Both the position numbers and the translations under genes were made by a program. The notes beneath the pieces were generated by a model. It did not search any database. It was not told the DNA's origin and saw nothing but the letters and a program-made list of their open reading frames with translations. Shown here in pieces: positions 36,309 through 44,626 of a DNA stretch of 64,000 bases; positions within the stretch are counted from its first letter, which is position 1, and each line of letters starts with the position of its first letter. This stretch comes from CAVYXZ01 sp965223835 (GTDB lineage Bacteria; Chloroflexota; Anaerolineae; Aggregatilineales; Phototrophicaceae), in NCBI GenBank assembly GCA_965223835.1, contig CBDCXQ010000001.1, forward strand, positions 868,001 to 932,000, written 5' to 3'.

Positions 36309-36352
36309 TGCTCGATGCGTGTCCGACGACATGGCCTGCTGGCGCAGTCCAT

Positions 36353-36638
36353 CCCTGTTGGGCTTGCCCAACAGGGCACGGTCTGAGGGGAGAACGCTTG
36401 CGTTCTATGGGGATTCATCCCCCTCAGACCTGAGCCAGCTAAATCGCTGGTCCCTCAGACGCCGGGAGGGCTTGGTGCAGCGCCCGTTGGTGGCTGCACC
36501 CGTGCGGCGGTGTTGGGTGTCCGCCGCACCTGTCAGGCTGGTTCGCCAGCCCGACAGTCCGCACTCCCGCGAGATTTCGCGGTGTGCGGTGGTGTTGCTC
36601 TCTGGAGCAACAGTCAGCCGATCATGCAACGGCTGACT
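36353..36638 (+). repeat. Array of nine back-to-back hairpins
   Basis: Almost every base of this stretch lies in a perfect or near-perfect inverted repeat: 36353-36376 (11-bp arms CCCTGTTGGGC), 36380-36430 (11-bp outer stem GGTCTGAGGGG enclosing hairpins 36391-36406 and 36409-36422), 36430-36458, 36474-36500 (8 bp GGTGCAGC), 36502-36529 (9 bp GTGCGGCGG), 36530-36557 (UUCG loop, 11 bp with one mismatch), 36559-36589, 36593-36612 and 36612-36638 (9 bp). It fills the gap between the ParR-type and HU-like genes. Candidates are a structured RNA, an oriT or a single-strand origin. The 105-aa reading frame across it is taken as a shadow. Confidence 0.85.
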
Positions 36639-36667
36639 CAAAGACAAACGAAGCAAAGGAGTTGATT

Positions 36668-36955
36668 GTGTATCACCGAGATGTGGTTGCATCTATCGCC
36701 CGGCGACTGCCAGGCCGAACGAGACGGGATGTCGCGGAGGTGGTTGAGGTCCTCACCGAAGTCTGGACAGACGAACTCGTCAAAGGAAACGAGGTCATCG
36801 TGCCGGACATTGGACGATTGAAGGTCGAGATCCAGGAGATGAGAGCCGGAGGCGCACTTGGGCAGCACGGACGACTGCGCCGAGTGTATGGACGCTTCCG
36901 TCCAACGCCCAGTTTGAAGCAGCTTATCGAGGAGGTTGAGCTTGAACAAACGTAA
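36668..36955 (+). CDS. HU/IHF-like DNA-binding protein
   Basis: A 95-aa product starting at GTG with AAAGGAG upstream. The fold order of HU is visible: helical start RDVVASIARRLPGRTRRDVAEVVEVLTEVW, then VIVPDIGRLKVEI where HU has the GFGTFEV strand, and a C-terminal RRVYGRFRPTPSLKQLI like the HU tail (FRPGKxLK). The beta-arm is short (RAGGALGQHG), so DNA bending may differ from HU. It sits immediately after the hairpin array and overlaps the next gene by 14 bases. A nucleoprotein partner for the array is a natural guess. Confidence 0.7.
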   Translation: MYHRDVVASIARRLPGRTRRDVAEVVEVLTEVWTDELVKGNEVIVPDIGRLKVEIQEMRAGGALGQHGRLRRVYGRFRPTPSLKQLIEEVELEQT

Positions 36956-37250
36956 GCAGCGTAATGGGTACACCGAAAGGCTGTCAGTAGGTTTCACACC
37001 GGAGCAGATGCGCCGGGTCGAGGAACTCTTGCGCGTCCGTGCACGCCAGGGCGAGATGCAGCACAAGACCGACCTGATCCGAGATGCGCTCAATCTGTAC
37101 CTATCCCATCAGGACGACATCCCCGGTACACGGGCCGCCATCACCCGCAAGTTGGAAGGACGGCTGGATGCCGTCGAGCAGCAGCTTCAGCGCCAGAACG
37201 AACTGCTGGAGAAGATGGTCGCCTTCTTCAGAAAGCGGCGGGAGGCGTAG
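36942..37250 (+). CDS. Ribbon-helix-helix accessory protein (MobC/relaxosome-like)
   Basis: A 102-aa protein. The start is a TTG at 36942, six bases after GGAGG; a TTG at 36936 leaves no spacing. The middle has TERLSVGFTPEQMRRVEELL, a strand-helix like RHH/CopG or MobC relaxosome proteins, with a long basic C-terminal coiled coil (RKLEGRLDAVEQQLQRQNELLEKMVAFF). It lies between the HU-like gene and the relaxase-like gene, three bases before the latter, so a role in nicking-site recognition is plausible. Plasmid copy control is an alternative. Confidence 0.65.
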   Translation: MNKRKQRNGYTERLSVGFTPEQMRRVEELLRVRARQGEMQHKTDLIRDALNLYLSHQDDIPGTRAAITRKLEGRLDAVEQQLQRQNELLEKMVAFFRKRREA

Positions 37251-37253
37251 AAC

Positions 37254-38174
37254 ATGGACCGGAAGCAGATGTGTGTAACCAACGTGAAGTACAAGAAGCC
37301 GACCCAGAACGAGGCGAGGCGGATGAAGAACTTGCTCAAGTACCTAACGTATCGGGACAGCCGTGACGACTATGTGCCGCAGGTCAGCGGAGTGGAACGC
37401 TGGGTGGATCGCGGTATGGGACACACCGTCAAACAGATCGCCGAAAACTGTGATGGTTATCAGAGTGAGCACGTGCTGTTGTTCAGCCTGATCTGCAATC
37501 CCAATCCCGACCTCATCCGCATGATCCCCCACAACCAGCGCGAGCAGTTTGTGCGCCAGTTGACCGAACGCACGGTGGAGGGCTTCTGCGTAGCACGCGG
37601 CATTGATACCGGCGTGGAATACAGCTATGTCACCCATCACCGTGATACCGATGGCAAGGAAGCACCCGGCCAGCACGACCCGCATACCCACATCGTCCTG
37701 CCGGGGACCTACTACGATGCCGATGAGGGCAGGCGTAAACCGCTGTACTTCTCCCAGAAGCGTGAGGTCAACCATATCGACCTGCTGCACGAGGTTACAC
37801 AAAGCAATATGGCCGACCTGATGGAGCGTTATGTCGGGCTGGAGTGGGAGCAGCGATACGACGCACTGGCCGCTATCCGCGAACGGCAGGCGCAGGTCGC
37901 CTATACCGAGGCAGCGCATGGACAAGAGCCGGACATTGGGCCGGTGTGGGCCGGTGTTCGTCGGACCGACGAAGCGACTAGCGCAGTAGGATTCTACGGA
38001 CACCTTCAGAACCGTGAGGAGCAGACCGAACTGCAATTCCGCCCGGTGATGGCGGATCTCGATCACGACGAAGCCGAGCTACTGGCGAATCAGTTGAAAG
38101 AACAGCTGCGAGAGCGCCGCGATGAGCCGGAAATTGACGTGAGCGTCAGCTTTGGTCCGATGCTCGATAGATAA
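37254..38174 (+). CDS. Relaxase/mobilisation-type protein
   Basis: The 306-aa product looks like a HUH-type relaxase: an early NLLKYLTYRDSRDDY, with candidate catalytic tyrosines, and a metal-binding histidine cluster QHDPHTHIVLPGTYYD near residues 140-155 in the middle of a TYR-His-rich segment (YSYVTHHRDTDG). A typical enzyme would nick oriT and lead transfer. It is shorter than most plasmid relaxases and has no helicase domain. It follows a MobC-like gene. A conserved relationship to a named MOB family could not be assigned by eye; a rolling-circle initiator is the alternative. Confidence 0.7.
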   Translation: MDRKQMCVTNVKYKKPTQNEARRMKNLLKYLTYRDSRDDYVPQVSGVERWVDRGMGHTVKQIAENCDGYQSEHVLLFSLICNPNPDLIRMIPHNQREQFVRQLTERTVEGFCVARGIDTGVEYSYVTHHRDTDGKEAPGQHDPHTHIVLPGTYYDADEGRRKPLYFSQKREVNHIDLLHEVTQSNMADLMERYVGLEWEQRYDALAAIRERQAQVAYTEAAHGQEPDIGPVWAGVRRTDEATSAVGFYGHLQNREEQTELQFRPVMADLDHDEAELLANQLKEQLRERRDEPEIDVSVSFGPMLDR

Positions 38175-38266
38175 CTTATCCAAAACGCACACAGGAGCCG
38201 GAAGCGCATCGCAGCCAACGAACCGCGCCTCTAGCCCCTGCGTACACCTAAAGGAATAAACACAGT

Positions 38267-41170
38267 ATGACACAGAAAACGACAGTGAACAACGAACGAA
38301 TCATTGCTCGCAACAATTTTCTTGGGGCGCTGTACTCGAATGTACCGGAGAAGCTCTGGCTGGAACTGCGCTGTATCCAGCCCGAAACCGGCGAGGTTCG
38401 CGCATTCTGGGCACAGCCTGGCAACGAAAAACAGAGAGAAGTCGCCCTAAAGCAAGCCAACAATCTCAATGCGGATGGCTACGGCGTGTACTTCGCGCCT
38501 TGCCTGCGCCGCGAGAAGAAGGGGAACGCGGCTTCGGCGGCAATGCTGCCCACTTTGTGGGTCGATGTTGATTGCGATAGCGACCAAGTTGGGCGGGACA
38601 AGGCATTGGCGAAGCTGCGCGACTTTGATCCTGCACCATCTATCATCCTGGATAGTGGAGGTGGCTGGCATGGCTATTGGTTGCTGGATGAGCCGTTCCT
38701 GCTGGAAACAGACGAGGTCAAACAGCATATCGCCCACATCCTGCATGGGCTGTTCAGAGCGCTCGATGGCGACGAGGCCTATGTGAAGTCAGTAGCCTCC
38801 GTGATGCGGCTGCCAGGCAGCACCAATACCAAACCGAAACGGGAGAATGCGCCGGTGCAGGTGGTGGATTGGCAACCAGATCGACGTTTTGCACTGAGCA
38901 ACTTCGACTGGCTGGCGATCAAGCCACTGTCAAATGATTATACACCGATGTACTCGACCAATGGCAATGGCCATCATCCGCTACCGCCACGCACCGAGCA
39001 GTATCTCGCCAGTGGAGCGCACAACGGCAGCCGTAACGCCGAATTCTTCGCCGCTGCTTGCCAACTTCGGGATGCCGGATACAGTCAGAGCGATACAGAA
39101 CGTGAACTCGTCGCCCGACATGTGGCCGATGGCGATGGCAGCGAGAACCCCGCATCACGCGAGAAGGAAGCACGCGCCACTATCGCCAGCGCCTATCGGC
39201 AACCGCCCAGAGAACCCATCCCCACACCCAAGCAGCACGCCCATCAGGCCGTGAACCAGCTCGTGGGACAGTACCAGGTCGAACAGAAACCGGAGCGTCC
39301 AACCTCAGCTCAGATCGTGGAAGCGGTGGAAGCCTGTATTCACCTCAACCCGGTGGAGTGGGCCGAGGAGCGCCAGCGCCTCAAAGCACTTTGTGGGGAT
39401 GGGTTGAAGATCAGTGACATTGACCGCTTATACAAGGAAAAGAAACGTGAGCTGGCTCGTCAGCGCCAGCAGGATTATGTCGATACGGAGACCTATGTCC
39501 TGCTTGAAGGCAAGATAGTGTATCGCAAGGAGAGTTATCGCGGCACGCTGGAAAAGACGGTGGCCGACTGGTCAGCTTCCGCTCTGCACCAGACCTGCCA
39601 GGTGGATGATGACGGCAAGGAAGTTCACCACACCGCGCTGGAACTGCGTCGGGGCGAGTCCGTGAAGCGGCTGGATGTTCCTGGCGATGTCTTTGTCGAT
39701 GATGTTGCGTTGAGACGCTTCATCGGGGCGAACGCTGGTTCGCAGTATGTCGTCCGGGCGGGCATGTCGAAACACCTGGTTCCAGCCATCGTGCAGTTAT
39801 CCGGCGAATTCCCAACCCATAGGCACTATAACTTTATGGGCTGGATGCAGTTGGATGGCAGATGGGTCTATGTCTCACCGCAGGACTGCATCACGGCGAA
39901 GGGCAAGCTGGCTGAACCGCCATCGGTGGAGATGGATCATCGTCTGCGCGATTACGGTCTGCAAGCCGCAAACTGGAGTGACAGCCTGGCGGCGTTCGAT
40001 GCGGTGACGAAAGTGCTGCCGCCGCATCTGGCATCCTGCCTGGTCGCCTTTGCGCTGCTGCCCGTGCTTCAGCGGTTCTTCCCGACCACTGCAACGCGAC
40101 CTGCTGTGCATCTTGTAGGCACATCCGGCAGTGGTAAATCCGAGATTGCATCCCTGCTGAGCAGCTTCTACGGACAGTTCAGCCGCGACACACCGCCTGC
40201 CCAGTGGGGTGACACGATCAACACCGTCGAAACGCTGGGCTATCCGCTCGCCGACACTATCTTCTGGGTGGACGACTATAAAAGCATCTATGCCGATGAG
40301 AAGACCTTCACCAGATTCTTACAGTCGTATTCTAGGGGAATGGGACGCGGTCGCTTGACTCGCGAGGCGAAGGTGCGTCAGGAGAAACCCTGTCGTGGGC
40401 TGATCCTCTCCACCGGTGAAACCACGATTGAAGGCGAGATGTCAGTGATTGCGCGGATGCTGGTGCTAGAAGTGCCACCGTGGGAAAAGCGCGACCCGGA
40501 TGGTCAGGCACTCGTCCACGCCGAAGGACTGCGCGACAACTTGCCTGGTTTCACCGCGCACTTTGCGTCGTGGGTGGTAAAGCAGCTTGAAAATGGCGAT
40601 CTGAAAGAGGACATCGCCAACCGCTTCAGCAGCAATGTGAAGGGCTACAAGGCGAGACTCGCGGCTGAGATCGGCAGACAGTCCAACAACGACAGGGTGG
40701 TGAAGAACTGGGCGGTGCTGGTCACGGTCTACCAGCTGTTGTCGAAGTTTCTGCAGGAGATGGACGAAGACTACCTATTCCCAAGCTGGCAGGACGTGAT
40801 CGTCGATACCGTTCGCACGCTGCGGCAAGAACGTGCCAGCGAGGTGTTTCTGGATATTCTGGGGCAGCTCATCGCTGGTGGGCAGGTGGCGATCGACGAC
40901 GACATGAAGAATCCGCGTGAGTATCCACCCGGAGTGACCGTCGCTGGCTACAAGGATGAGAATTTCGTCTACCTCCTGCCTGAGATAGCCCACCGGGAAA
41001 TCAACCGGGTTCAACCGTTGCGTTTCACCGTGACGGCGATTGGGATGCAGTTGAAAGAGGATGGCTTACTTGTCCCCGGTCCGAACAACCTCAGCACGCA
41101 GAAACGGGTACGCGGTGGCAGGGTGCGATTTTGGCAGCTCACCCGCGATTCTTTGGGTTGTGACACTTGA
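38267..41170 (+). CDS. Primase-helicase replication protein (AEP primase plus ATPase)
   Basis: A 967-aa protein. The N-terminal 230 residues resemble RepB-type archaeo-eukaryotic primases, with the catalytic acidic motif LWVDVDCD and SGGGWHGYWLLDEP, then SVMRLPGSTNTK. The middle is a linker with charged helices. The C-terminal half is a DUF927-like or superfamily 3-like ATPase: Walker A GTSGSGKS near residue 617, Walker B IFWVDDYK near 667, and an arginine-finger type segment RGMGRGRLTREAKV. The fusion can prime and unwind DNA, fitting a plasmid or mobile element replicator. It is the last gene of the block; a terminator follows. Confidence 0.88.
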   Translation: MTQKTTVNNERIIARNNFLGALYSNVPEKLWLELRCIQPETGEVRAFWAQPGNEKQREVALKQANNLNADGYGVYFAPCLRREKKGNAASAAMLPTLWVDVDCDSDQVGRDKALAKLRDFDPAPSIILDSGGGWHGYWLLDEPFLLETDEVKQHIAHILHGLFRALDGDEAYVKSVASVMRLPGSTNTKPKRENAPVQVVDWQPDRRFALSNFDWLAIKPLSNDYTPMYSTNGNGHHPLPPRTEQYLASGAHNGSRNAEFFAAACQLRDAGYSQSDTERELVARHVADGDGSENPASREKEARATIASAYRQPPREPIPTPKQHAHQAVNQLVGQYQVEQKPERPTSAQIVEAVEACIHLNPVEWAEERQRLKALCGDGLKISDIDRLYKEKKRELARQRQQDYVDTETYVLLEGKIVYRKESYRGTLEKTVADWSASALHQTCQVDDDGKEVHHTALELRRGESVKRLDVPGDVFVDDVALRRFIGANAGSQYVVRAGMSKHLVPAIVQLSGEFPTHRHYNFMGWMQLDGRWVYVSPQDCITAKGKLAEPPSVEMDHRLRDYGLQAANWSDSLAAFDAVTKVLPPHLASCLVAFALLPVLQRFFPTTATRPAVHLVGTSGSGKSEIASLLSSFYGQFSRDTPPAQWGDTINTVETLGYPLADTIFWVDDYKSIYADEKTFTRFLQSYSRGMGRGRLTREAKVRQEKPCRGLILSTGETTIEGEMSVIARMLVLEVPPWEKRDPDGQALVHAEGLRDNLPGFTAHFASWVVKQLENGDLKEDIANRFSSNVKGYKARLAAEIGRQSNNDRVVKNWAVLVTVYQLLSKFLQEMDEDYLFPSWQDVIVDTVRTLRQERASEVFLDILGQLIAGGQVAIDDDMKNPREYPPGVTVAGYKDENFVYLLPEIAHREINRVQPLRFTVTAIGMQLKEDGLLVPGPNNLSTQKRVRGGRVRFWQLTRDSLGCDT

Positions 41171-41235
41171 GCCACCTGAGACGGACAATACCTGTCCCGC
41201 AAAAGTAACGGCACGAATGCCTTAATCTATGTTGT

Positions 41236-41321
41236 GCCAGTTGAGACACTTGAGACTCTTTGATCAAACAGAGAGTCTCTTTCATATTGTGACCATAACT
41301 GATACTAGCGTCTCAACTGGC
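41236..41321 (+). repeat. Long-range inverted repeat bracketing the terminator
   Basis: GCCAGTTGAGAC (41236-41247) is matched perfectly by GTCTCAACTGGC (41310-41321), 62 bases apart, with the terminator hairpin 41252-41279 between the arms. A related TGAGACACTTGAG pattern occurs upstream near 41160. It may be an att- or rep-like site at the right end of the plasmid-like block. The remaining bases between 41171 and 41523 show no gene; a 64-aa frame at 41341 has no ribosome-binding site and is not called. Confidence 0.6.
41252..41283 (+). terminator. Intrinsic terminator of the primase-helicase operon
   Basis: GAGACTCT (41252-41259) pairs with AGAGTCTC (41272-41279) around a twelve-base loop, followed by TTTC. 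It lies 81 bases after the stop of the replication protein gene. Confidence 0.7.
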
Positions 41322-41523
41322 GTAAGTCGCTCAGGTTGCGATGAATGTTTCTACTGAATTTTCAAAGCCCCCATGTTCGATGTACTGCTTGAGTAACGAA
41401 ATTAGGATTGAAGCAGGTAAGAAATCTGAGACGCTGCTCAGGCCGAGGTCACGTGCAAAAGGAACTTGCAGCTTGCACCTAATCTACAATTGCACTCGCA
41501 TGTTAACACAAATACATCATTTA

Positions 41524-42381
41524 CTAGGATACTAAACTCACGCCGAACCAATTAATGCCAACGTACAAGACAAGCGGATAAGTCGCCACAAATGCCCACA
41601 CGAACGTATACAATCCCATCGCTAGTGCAATGGAAATGTGAAATATCAAACCAGCACACAAAAACACTATTGTCCCAAGAGGTCCCGTAAATATGAGAAA
41701 CGGACCAATTAACTCAAATCCAATGGTCATCCAACACGCTACAAGAGAGATTGTTCGATGTTGCGCTATTTTGGCGACCGACAAAGTTCCATATGTACTT
41801 GTCCTAAGAATTTCTGAAACAGCTCTTCCGCTTCGCCAAGTTGGAGATATTGCTTTGGCTATCCCAGCAACCCAATACGAAAGACATAACTGAGAAACAA
41901 CCAACACAACAGCCAAATTCTCGGCGATGTTTCCTAACTGCAAACAATAAATGAAGACTCCACTCCATACAATTGTTTGCATTTGGTCAGCTCCATCAAG
42001 TCCGACGAGCATTCTCAGGTGAATAGCTAAATGTCCTACCAGAACAAGCGCCACACATACTACAGCTGCAATATGAAAAAATGGGAATACGATAACAAAT
42101 GCAATGGCGGCGATTGCATGTAGATACACCAAAATCCTCAATTGTCGATCATCGCACAAAAAGTCAAATAGCTTCTCGAGACGAGGTCTTCGCAACAGGA
42201 TATAGTATCTTGATTTGACAACCTGCCAGTCAAAAAAACGCAAGACTGCAAATCTGTTCCAGGATATCTCAACCGCTTCCCAAACTATCCCGATTGCAGC
42301 TACAATTGCAGCCAGATATATTACATGATTTAAGGTAAGCTCAGGCATTTTTTCGCTACAGTGAAATTCATCTAATTTCAT
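41524..42381 (-). CDS. HTTM-like multi-pass membrane protein (SdpB-like)
   Basis: A 285-aa product with six to seven transmembrane helices. The block LSYWVAGIAKAISPTW followed by GRAVSEIL and the late SIALAMGLYTFVWAF and ATYPLVLY segments fit the horizontally transferred transmembrane (HTTM) family, which includes gamma-carboxylase and SdpB-type proteins. The start at 42381 overlaps the upstream gene by 14 bases; the ATG at 42348 is an alternative and neither has a good ribosome-binding site. It is the last gene of a group with a one-helix protein and a Gln/Asp-repeat protein. Which substrate it modifies or exports is unknown. Confidence 0.6.
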   Translation of the reverse strand: MKLDEFHCSEKMPELTLNHVIYLAAIVAAIGIVWEAVEISWNRFAVLRFFDWQVVKSRYYILLRRPRLEKLFDFLCDDRQLRILVYLHAIAAIAFVIVFPFFHIAAVVCVALVLVGHLAIHLRMLVGLDGADQMQTIVWSGVFIYCLQLGNIAENLAVVLVVSQLCLSYWVAGIAKAISPTWRSGRAVSEILRTSTYGTLSVAKIAQHRTISLVACWMTIGFELIGPFLIFTGPLGTIVFLCAGLIFHISIALAMGLYTFVWAFVATYPLVLYVGINWFGVSLVS

Positions 42382-42913
42382 GAAACGCTGAAACGAAAAA
42401 CACAGTTGGTTCGGATCTCCAATTGTGTCCATTCGTCTTGGCAATTGCAAATTGACGACGTTCGGAAAAGATGTCAGTCTGTTCCATACAAGTCAGATTT
42501 AGCAATAAAATATATGGAAAACTCAACATCTTGGTCTTTGGGAGAGGTTTGAATTCTGACTCGGTTACTGTCTCATTATCGTCAAAATTATTGAGTAAGT
42601 CCGGGAACACATCTACAACCGCCTTTGATATTCGCCGCTTTGGTTGCCAAATATGCAAAACATTCCGCCTCTTAACTAGGTTTAGTTCCTTCCACTGTGT
42701 AATTGTTCCATCCCCATATAAATCTCGATACAGTAGGTGAGTATCAGTATTTCCGGGATTGGGAGCAAAGAAAGTCCAGATTGGTATTAAGCCCAACACA
42801 TCGTAAGCCACGATAAAAGTCACCCAACGTCGAGTTCGTTTCATTTGATTCAAAATTGTTAAACCAATCCAAATCCCTACAACAATGGCTACTAATGTTT
42901 CGCCAACCGACAT
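42368..42913 (-). CDS. One-helix membrane protein, SdpA-like partner of the HTTM protein
   Basis: A 181-aa product: one N-terminal hydrophobic helix (VAIVVGIWIGLTIL), a second hydrophobic segment (FIVAYDVLGLIPIWTFF), and a soluble tail starting APNPGNTDTHLLYRDLYGDG. The APNP...YRD pattern beside a membrane HTTM gene resembles SdpA-type partners that assist SDP toxin maturation in Bacillus; similarity is by pattern only. The start at 42913 has GGGGGAG five bases upstream; the longer frame to 42949 is rejected. It overlaps the HTTM gene. Confidence 0.55.
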   Translation of the reverse strand: MSVGETLVAIVVGIWIGLTILNQMKRTRRWVTFIVAYDVLGLIPIWTFFAPNPGNTDTHLLYRDLYGDGTITQWKELNLVKRRNVLHIWQPKRRISKAVVDVFPDLLNNFDDNETVTESEFKPLPKTKMLSFPYILLLNLTCMEQTDIFSERRQFAIAKTNGHNWRSEPTVFFVSAFHEIR

Positions 42914-43032
42914 GTCGTCTCCCCCCAATCTTTTGATCTGGTTTCGCATCTACTAAAGCGTAAACAATGCGAAGGTGCTTGAATTGAGCATCAAGAAAAG
43001 GTTCAGAAGTACATCAGTTTACATTGTCGTAT

Positions 43033-44268
43033 CTACGGTAGTCCATGCAAGAGCAACTCTTTTCGAATTCTTAGTAATTCTCGTGCCGATGCAGTTACAT
43101 CTAGTCGATCGATATCGATCTCTTGTATTCCTGTCTGGAAACGATCCCTATCGAAGAAAAATGATCCTTGGGCTTCACGCGCATCGTCCACCATTTGATC
43201 CTGCTGCTGTTGATCCTGTTGTTGCTGTTGCTGTTGATCTTGTTGTTGCTGTTGCTGTTGATCTTGCTGTTGCTGTTGATCTTGTTGTTGCTGTTGCTGT
43301 TGATCTTGCTGTTGCTGTTGATCTTGTTGTTGCTGTTGATCTTGTTGTTGCTGTTGCTGTTGCTGCTGATCCTGTTGTTGCTGTTGCTGCTGATCCTGTT
43401 GTTGCTGTTGATCTAGCTGCTGTTGATCCTGCTGTTGTTGATCCTGCTGCTGATCTTGGTTTATCGTCATCCAAGTGAAAATAACTGCCGTTGCCTGTGC
43501 TGCTCTCTTTCCAGCTTCTTTAGCAAATTCGTCAGCAAATTGCGCTACACGGGGAGCTACCTGACGATAGACTGCTCGTGTTGCTCGCGCAGCAGCGGGT
43601 ATGGCTCGCGCGGTAACTCGGGTTACGACGGCTGGCCATGCCACATTGGGTCCCTCAATGTGAATTTCGTCCAACTCAGGTGGAACTCGCTCCAAGATCG
43701 CGAGTTCCAATTCACTGAGAGTTGGTTTATTCAGAATGACCATGACCTGGCTACTGGGCTCCATTCCTAGTTTGACGTATTCAGCAAATTGAAACGCGGA
43801 TATATCCAACGAGCCACCGTTCCACACCATAGTTGCCTCCGCAACATCCATTTGCGGAAGAGTAACCATACCTCGGGCGAGCGACTTTGATTTGTATCTT
43901 ACCTCCACAATCGACGGAATATCGTCTATATGTCGTACGCGAGTGTCGACGAATCGCGGATCAAAGACCTTGGTCATACTATGATCAATTGCCTCAGAAG
44001 CAACGAGAAGCGCATCGTAATCTCGATTTTCTAGAGATCGTTTAATATGCCGTAAGAGACGGGAGCCTGGAGTGCTAACTAGTATAGTAATTGTACCCTC
44101 CCGAATAAGGGGTACATCGAACTCTGGTTGTTCCTCGATTAATACAACCTCCGGTTGTCCAACGCGTACTGAACGAGACATGATCGCATCAGCCAATTCA
44201 CTTTCAGTTGAACCAACTGAGAACAAGTCACGATAGTCTTCGCCCTGTGGTCTGCTCAACCTAAACAT
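43033..44268 (-). CDS. Unknown protein with an 88-residue Gln/Asp repeat
   Basis: A 411-aa product. Residues 1-270 form a folded-looking region with TITILVSTPGSRLLRHIKRS and an Ala-rich helical stretch near 235-265 that ends in a hydrophobic segment (AAQATAVIFTWM). Residues 271-358 are runs of three to nine Gln separated by single Asp, and 359-411 form a charged tail ending RIRKELLLHGLP. No Cys. AAGGAGAAGCT precedes the ATG. I do not recognise a family. Position suggests a partner or substrate of the HTTM pair downstream. Low-complexity repeats make the exact length uncertain. Confidence 0.7.
   Translation of the reverse strand: MFRLSRPQGEDYRDLFSVGSTESELADAIMSRSVRVGQPEVVLIEEQPEFDVPLIREGTITILVSTPGSRLLRHIKRSLENRDYDALLVASEAIDHSMTKVFDPRFVDTRVRHIDDIPSIVEVRYKSKSLARGMVTLPQMDVAEATMVWNGGSLDISAFQFAEYVKLGMEPSSQVMVILNKPTLSELELAILERVPPELDEIHIEGPNVAWPAVVTRVTARAIPAAARATRAVYRQVAPRVAQFADEFAKEAGKRAAQATAVIFTWMTINQDQQQDQQQQDQQQLDQQQQQDQQQQQQQDQQQQQQQQQDQQQQQDQQQQQDQQQQQQQDQQQQQDQQQQQQQDQQQQQQQDQQQQDQMVDDAREAQGSFFFDRDRFQTGIQEIDIDRLDVTASARELLRIRKELLLHGLP
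43195..43458 (-). repeat. Trinucleotide-type tandem repeat encoding Gln/Asp
   Basis: On the minus strand the sequence is a series of CAACAG and CAGCAACAA units interrupted by single GAT or GAC codons. It encodes Gln runs with Asp spacers (about 13 Asp in 88 residues). Reading-frame-preserving expansion and contraction are expected; this stretch also creates long artificial frames on the other strand (Leu/Ile and Val/Ala/Asp), which are not genes. Confidence 0.9.
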
Positions 44269-44626
44269 AGCTTCTCCTTAAATAACTTCATTTTTTACTT
44301 GTTCCGAAATGACGGACAACAAAAATATTGGAAGGAGGCAAGTTTCTTGAAATTGTAGGGATTAGTGAGTCTAGCCATTCCGCACAGCACCGTAAACAAC
44401 TATATCATATTATAAGGTAATAAAACAAGAAGTTGGATAAAGTCATCAGTGAGAAAGGTGTTAACTCAGCTAATAACAATACCGAAAGCCCTCACTTCGA
44501 GCGTTCACTGTTTGTGTCCCACCGTACCGCCGCAGTACAATGGTACCGCATTACAAGATAATGCCTCACGATCAATAGCCGATATTCTGACAAGGTTTGC
44601 TGTGATGAATGGCGTAACAAACTCGC
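44269..44626. other. Intergenic region between the repeat protein and the PPTase gene
   Basis: No gene supported; a 71-aa + strand frame lacks a ribosome-binding site. On the minus strand TATAAT occurs at 44414-44409, but its -35 is poor, so a promoter for the repeat-protein group is only possible. No hairpin with a T-run for the PPTase end was found. Confidence 0.4.

Noticed and set aside
36319..36636. 105-aa + strand reading frame and 95-aa minus frame over the hairpin array
   Set aside because: No ribosome-binding site, improbable composition (Arg/Ser/Pro-rich) and the sequence is constrained by inverted repeats.
43195..43458. CRISPR array or phage-like direct repeat
   Set aside because: The repeat units are trinucleotide-based without spacers and lie in frame within a coding sequence.
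42975..43478. Long + strand frames of Leu/Ile or Val/Ala/Asp across the repeat region
   Set aside because: They are shadows of the trinucleotide Gln/Asp repeat on the minus strand; they have no natural composition or ribosome-binding site.
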